The notes beneath the pieces were generated by a model. It was not told the origin of the DNA. It did not search any database and saw only the letters and a program-made list of their open reading frames with translations. A DNA stretch of 64,000 bases from Bradyrhizobium sp. SZCCT0153 (GTDB lineage: Bacteria > Pseudomonadota > Alphaproteobacteria > Rhizobiales > Xanthobacteraceae): the NCBI RefSeq assembly GCF_018129995.1, contig NZ_JAFCKS010000001.1:1151001-1215000 (forward strand), read 5' to 3'. A program made the position numbers and the translations under genes. Below are positions 60,564 to 64,000 of the stretch, one piece after another. The number at the start of each line of letters is the position of its first letter. Positions within the stretch are counted from its first letter, which is position 1.

Positions 60564-61544
60564 TCAGGCTTTACGCGCCGCGCGATACCGCGCGGCCATG
60601 GCCTGCGTCATCTCCGCCATCTTCTCGCGGAGGTCGGCGGGCGCCAGCACGTCGGCCTCGGGCCCGAGCCGCAGCAATTCGGCCGCCGCATGCCATGACG
60701 TCTTGCCGGTCGGCACTCTGGCGATGCGCCAGCCATCCGCGTCGGCCGTCTCTTCAAGCTGCGTGCGCGCCCTGACGTAAGGCTGGCTCAGCGCATCGAG
60801 CAGCTTGACGCCGAACGGTGACAACCGGACGACCGCGACATTGGGATGCATCTCGGCCTCGAGACGCAGCGTTGCGTCGCGCCAATAAGCGGCGAGATCG
60901 AAATTGGCGGGACGGTCGAAGCGATCGTCGAGCGCGGTGCAGTCGAGCACGCGCGCGACGCGATAGGTGCGCACGCTGCCGTCGACTTGCCCTGCGAGAT
61001 ACCAGCTGCCGCCCTTCAGCACGAGCCCGAGCGGCGCGACGCGGCGCTGCTTCTGCGCGCGCCAGCTCTGGTAGCGGATCTTGATCAGCGTTCCGCGCAG
61101 AGCCGCGCCGGCAATCGTGCGCAGATGCTTTGGTTGCTCCGCCTCGCCGAACCATCCGGGCGCGTCCAGATGAAAACGCTCCTGCATCCGCCCGGCGTCT
61201 TCGCGCAGATTCGCGGGCAGCGCGGCCATCAGCTTGTTCTGCGCAGCGATCATTGCCGCGTCGAGCCCGAGCGCCGCCGCCGGTCCCGGCAATCCCGTGA
61301 GGAACAGCGCCTCCGCCTCGCTCTGCGACAGTCCGTTCAGCCGCACGCGATAGCCGTCGAGCAGGCGATAGCCGCCCTCTGCACCGCGGTCGGCGTAAAC
61401 AGGGACACCGGATGCCGCGAGCGCATCGATGTCGCGATAGATCGTGCGCACCGAGACTTCGCAGGCCTCGGCCAATTCGGGCGCGGTGACCTGCCACTTG
61501 GCCTGCAGGGTGGTGAGGATCGACATCATCCGGTTCGCGCGCAT
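60564..61544 (-). CDS. YafY-type transcriptional regulator (HTH plus WYL domain)
   Basis: The 326-residue regulator has an N-terminal HTH (WQVTAPELAEACEVSVRTIYRDIDALAAS) with the GAEGGYRLL wing, and a WYL-type ligand domain reading LIKIRYQSWRAQKQRRVAPLGLVLKGGSWYLAG followed by a basic C-terminal WCX-like part. AAGGGATC precedes the ATG. The start is only 11 bases from the perfect 31-bp palindrome at 61555-61585. It probably represses itself and the divergent GST gene. The effector is unknown. Confidence 0.92.
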   Translation of the reverse strand: MRANRMMSILTTLQAKWQVTAPELAEACEVSVRTIYRDIDALAASGVPVYADRGAEGGYRLLDGYRVRLNGLSQSEAEALFLTGLPGPAAALGLDAAMIAAQNKLMAALPANLREDAGRMQERFHLDAPGWFGEAEQPKHLRTIAGAALRGTLIKIRYQSWRAQKQRRVAPLGLVLKGGSWYLAGQVDGSVRTYRVARVLDCTALDDRFDRPANFDLAAYWRDATLRLEAEMHPNVAVVRLSPFGVKLLDALSQPYVRARTQLEETADADGWRIARVPTGKTSWHAAAELLRLGPEADVLAPADLREKMAEMTQAMAARYRAARKA

Positions 61545-61554
61545 GATCCCTTAA

Positions 61555-61585
61555 ACCATACCTGACACAAGATGTCAGGTATGGT
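61555..61585. promoter_or_regulatory. Operator-like perfect palindrome between WYL regulator and GST
   Basis: ACCATACCTGACA (61555-61567) and TGTCAGGTATGGT (61573-61585) are perfect inverted repeats with a five-base spacer, lying between the divergent regulator and GST genes. The position, 11 bases before the regulator ATG, fits autorepression. The length and symmetry suggest binding of a dimer or tetramer. Confidence 0.8.
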
Positions 61586-61628
61586 CCGCTACAACCGCCA
61601 TCGCCAGCCGGCCAGACGGAGACCTGCC

Positions 61629-62288
61629 ATGACCAGACCTGCCATGACCGATCCGAACCGCATCACGCTGTATTATTCACCCCAAACCCGCGCCACCGGC
61701 ACGCGGGTGCTGCTGGAGGAGCTGGGCGCGCCCTACGATCTCCAAATCCTCAACATGAAGGCCGGCGAGCAGCGCGAGGACGCCTATCTCGCCATCAATC
61801 CGCTCGGCAAGGTGCCGGCGATCCGCCACCGCGGGGCGCTGGTGACCGAGCAGGTCGCGATCACCATCTATCTCGCCGATTTGTTTCCGCAGGCCGGGCT
61901 GACGCCCGCTCTGAACGATCCGCTGCGCGGTCCTTACCTGCGCTGGATCGCCTATTACGGCGCCTCGTTCGAGCCGGCCCTGATCGACAAGTTCATGCAA
62001 CGCGAGCCGGCGCCGATCACGCAGTCGCCTTATGCCGATTACGACATCATGTTGGGCGCGCTCGAAGCGCAGCTGTCGAACGGGCCGTATCTGCTCGGCG
62101 AGCGCATGACGGCGGCGGATGTCCTGTGGGGTGTCGCGTTCAGCTGGACGATGATGTTCGGGATCGTGCCGAAAAAGGACGTCTTCGTCCGCTATGCCGA
62201 GCGCATGACGTCGCGGCCGGCTTTCCAGCGGATCACTGCGGCCGACGCCGAGATGGCCGCGCGGCATGCCGCAGCGGCAGTCGGATGA
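61629..62288 (+). CDS. Glutathione S-transferase family protein
   Basis: This 219-residue GST has a thioredoxin-like N-terminal part ITLYYSPQTRATGTRVLLEE, the cis-Pro segment NPLGKVPAIRHRGALVTEQVAI (Glu-Gln at the usual Glu-Ser site) and a helical C-terminal domain. GGAGACCTGCC precedes the ATG at 61629. An ATG inside the palindrome (61572) is rejected. It is divergent from the WYL regulator and probably controlled by it. A DUF6157 gene begins 17 bases downstream. The substrate is unknown. Confidence 0.9.
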   Translation: MTRPAMTDPNRITLYYSPQTRATGTRVLLEELGAPYDLQILNMKAGEQREDAYLAINPLGKVPAIRHRGALVTEQVAITIYLADLFPQAGLTPALNDPLRGPYLRWIAYYGASFEPALIDKFMQREPAPITQSPYADYDIMLGALEAQLSNGPYLLGERMTAADVLWGVAFSWTMMFGIVPKKDVFVRYAERMTSRPAFQRITAADAEMAARHAAAAVG

Positions 62289-62304
62289 ACGATCTGGATT
62301 GCGG

Positions 62305-62739
62305 ATGACGAAGCCGATGCACACGACCAACTGCTTCAACACCTTCATCCGGGTCGCTGAAGACTGTCCCGCGCGTGCCGGCGAGGAACCGCCGCTGCGC
62401 GCGGGAAAGCCGACCGTGGCCGGCCTGCAATACGAGATGATCGCCAAGGCACCCTACAAGCACACGTCCGACGACGTGATCTTCGCGACGTCCGCGCCGG
62501 GACGCGAGCTCGATGTGAGGGCGACGAAGGCGGAGAAGCGTGCGGCACGTGAAGCGTTCTTCTCCCGGGGGCAGGCGTGCATGAGAGCGTCGAGCCTGGG
62601 CAAGCGCTTCGGCTGGGGCGTTCATGCCGACAGTGAGGGCCGGATCGCGATTTACGCCGTCGACAGTAAACGCTACCAGGCGCTCGTCCGCGATCCCAAG
62701 CTCACGCAGGTGCGCGCGATGCGGTCGAAGCGGGCGTGA
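62305..62739 (+). CDS. DUF6157 family protein
   Basis: This 144-residue cytoplasmic protein matches DUF6157. MHTTNCFNTFIRVAEDCPA at the start is followed by KPTVAGLQYEMIAKAPYKHTS with DDVIFAT, then FFSRGQACMRASSLGKRFGWG and HADSEGRIAIYAV. The family is common in bacteria and has no known role. The ATG at 62305 gives the standard start. It follows the GST gene by 17 bases, so both are likely under the WYL operator. Its stop abuts that of the convergent enoyl-CoA hydratase gene. Confidence 0.87.
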   Translation: MTKPMHTTNCFNTFIRVAEDCPARAGEEPPLRAGKPTVAGLQYEMIAKAPYKHTSDDVIFATSAPGRELDVRATKAEKRAAREAFFSRGQACMRASSLGKRFGWGVHADSEGRIAIYAVDSKRYQALVRDPKLTQVRAMRSKRA

Positions 62740-63525
62740 TCAGAACTTTGGCTCCCGCTTCTCCGCGAACGCCTTGATGCCTTCCTTGATCTCGTCACCG
62801 CGCATGCTGTCGCGGTGGCGCTGGTCGGCGGCTTGCTCATCGAGCTCGCCGCGGGCGAATTCGTTGATCGCCCGCTTCATGCCGCGCATCGCCTGCGGCG
62901 CATTGCCGGCGAGGACGTCGGCGAGCCTGTCGACTTCCTCGTCGAGAATCTCCTCCGGCACCATGGCGGTGAGATAGCCGATCCGCAGCATCTCCGGCGC
63001 GGTGATCTTCTGTGCCGTGAGAAACAGCTTCTTGGCATTGTCGACGCCGAGCCGCGTCACGTAACGCTTGATGCCGCTCCTGTAGTAATGCAGCCCGAGC
63101 CGCGCCGCCGGCATGAACATTTCGGCGGTGTCGATGCCGATGCGGAAATCGCAGGCAAGCGCAAGGTCGGTCGAGCCGCCATAGACGCCGCCATTGAGCC
63201 GGCAGATCGTGGGCACGCCGAGATCCTCCAGCCGGTTGACCACGACCTCGAACGCCGAGCCCGCGCTCTGCTGCTCGCTCGCGCTGACCGCGCGCTCGGC
63301 GACGGAGTTGAGATCATAGCCCGCCGAGAAGGCACGGCCGGTTCCGGTCAGCACCAGCACGCGGAGATCGGGATCGGCCTCGACCCGGTCGAACAATGTT
63401 ATCAGTTCGCCGAGATCTTCAGCCTGGAGCCGGTTGAGATGTTTGGGCCTGTTGAGGCGGATGGTGGCGCGTGCGCCGATGATTTCGAACACGGGGCCGG
63501 AGGCCGCCTCGGCGGTATCAGACAT
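62740..63525 (-). CDS. Enoyl-CoA hydratase/isomerase family protein
   Basis: This 261-residue crotonase-fold protein has the oxyanion segment GTGRAFSAGYDLNSV, a second one LNGGVYGGSTDLALACDFRIG and the C-terminal GMKRAINEFARGELDEQ helix. A classic catalytic Glu is not seen: the region after the second oxyanion loop reads MFMPAARLGLHYYRSG. It may be an isomerase or a hydrolase rather than a hydratase. It lies downstream of the channel gene with 12 bases between. No link to the GST pair is apparent. Confidence 0.9.
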   Translation of the reverse strand: MSDTAEAASGPVFEIIGARATIRLNRPKHLNRLQAEDLGELITLFDRVEADPDLRVLVLTGTGRAFSAGYDLNSVAERAVSASEQQSAGSAFEVVVNRLEDLGVPTICRLNGGVYGGSTDLALACDFRIGIDTAEMFMPAARLGLHYYRSGIKRYVTRLGVDNAKKLFLTAQKITAPEMLRIGYLTAMVPEEILDEEVDRLADVLAGNAPQAMRGMKRAINEFARGELDEQAADQRHRDSMRGDEIKEGIKAFAEKREPKF

Positions 63526-63537
63526 TCTCGTCTCCGT

Positions 63538-64000
63538 TTATTTGTTTTCGAGCGTGCGGCGCCTGGCTTCCGCATCGATGGTCTCGGCGAGATCAGGATG
63601 ACGCGCCATCAGCATGCGGAAATCGACCAGGTCGAGCACCAGAAGCCGCGACACCTTGGTGGTCGAGACGTTGGCACCGCGCAGATTGTTGCCGAGCAGC
63701 GCCATCTCGCCGAAGAACGCGCCGTCGCCGAGCCGTACCTTCTTGCCGGGCAGGTCGACCTCGACCTCGCCGGCGGCGATGAAATACATGCAGTCGCCCT
63801 GCGCGCCCTTGCGGATGATCATGGTGCGCGCCGGCAGCTCCATGGTGCGCAGCATGTGGGTGACGTCGGCAATGGCCGCGGGCCCAAGCGCTGCGAAGAA
63901 TGGCACCTTGCTGACGGATTCCCAGGTCTTCAGGAAATTGTCGCGCCGCGTTTCTGCCGCGAACCCGGTTGCCAGAATGCCGGTCCAGAGGCCGAACACG
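63538..64000 (-). CDS. MloK1-like cyclic-nucleotide-gated channel, C-terminal part
   Basis: The frame is open to the right edge, so the gene starts outside. The visible 153 residues begin with FGLWTGILATGFAAETRRDNF, which resembles the end of the S6 helix and the linker of MloK1-type potassium channels. A cyclic-nucleotide-binding domain follows: VPFFAALGPAAIADV, RKGAQGDCMYFIAAGEVEVD, and the phosphate-binding cassette FGEMALLGNNLRGANV, where the usual Arg before the Ala-Ser is kept as RGANV. It would open a K+ channel on cAMP binding. The S1-S6 domain is not in the window. Confidence 0.85.
   Translation of the reverse strand, partial: VFGLWTGILATGFAAETRRDNFLKTWESVSKVPFFAALGPAAIADVTHMLRTMELPARTMIIRKGAQGDCMYFIAAGEVEVDLPGKKVRLGDGAFFGEMALLGNNLRGANVSTTKVSRLLVLDLVDFRMLMARHPDLAETIDAEARRRTLENK

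Noticed and set aside
61572..61628. Alternative ATG for the GST gene
   Set aside because: It falls inside the perfect operator palindrome and adds an Arg-rich extension. The ATG at 61629 has a GGAGACC site.

Overview
The window is high-GC, densely coding chromosomal DNA from an alphaproteobacterium. It most resembles Bradyrhizobium or a close relative. The grounds are the codon usage, a rhizobial-type initiator tRNA, an Irr-type iron box in front of a membrane-ferritin (mbfA) gene, several families of short palindromic repeats between genes, and a large stock of acyl-CoA, SDR, amidohydrolase and ABC-transporter genes. The genus call is inference from gene content, not from a database search. 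There is no rRNA, CRISPR array, prophage or intact insertion sequence.

Layout. 1-1.8 kb: the end of an amidase gene, overlapping an Opp/Dpp-type ATPase gene. 1.9-7.5 kb: a small stress membrane protein, a two-gene type I secretion unit, AMP nucleosidase and a DUF1488-like protein. 7.5-12.3 kb: lipid and alcohol oxidation (alcohol dehydrogenase, AidB-like acyl-CoA dehydrogenase, SDR, enoyl-CoA hydratase). 12.3-15.7 kb: a GNAT enzyme, a DUF1127 protein, a LysR regulator and a citrate-type symporter. 15.8-18.4 kb: an operon of two amidohydrolases and a Rieske protein. 18.5-22.5 kb: CinA-type amidohydrolase, amidase, cytochrome b561, and mbfA with a promoter and iron-control palindrome. 22.5-34.7 kb: a run of catabolic and detoxification enzymes (epoxide hydrolase, two paralogous lactonase-like MBL enzymes, GST, FAH, quinone reductase, SDRs, GMC oxidoreductase, aldehyde dehydrogenase), with most of the interspersed repeats. 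35.0 kb: tRNA-fMet with a strong terminator. 35.4-43.6 kb: FkbM methyltransferase, L,D-transpeptidase, a hypothetical protein, a large cyclase/ATPase regulator, OpgC and DUF2059.

43.6-51.2 kb holds the most distinctive unit. It is a TetR-led ABC sugar-type import operon in which one permease is fused to a six-bladed propeller (SMP-30/strictosidine-synthase-like), and a second propeller gene follows with overlapping stop and start codons. The binding-protein gene has an unstructured CAA-rich leader and is followed by a perfect hairpin. Beyond it lie two decayed transporter genes (a branched-chain amino-acid binding protein and an MFS carrier) on either side of an intact acyl-CoA synthetase/oxidoreductase pair. 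Then come an MBL protein, a homoserine-acetyltransferase-like hydrolase, a fatty acid desaturase and a REC-EAL c-di-GMP phosphodiesterase. The right end carries a WYL regulator divergent from a GST/DUF6157 pair around a 31-bp perfect operator, an enoyl-CoA hydratase, and the C-terminal part of a MloK1-like cyclic-nucleotide-gated channel.

Most genes are ordinary for the lineage. The fusion permease operon, the iron-controlled mbfA promoter, the WYL operator and the two decaying transporter genes are the parts most worth following up.
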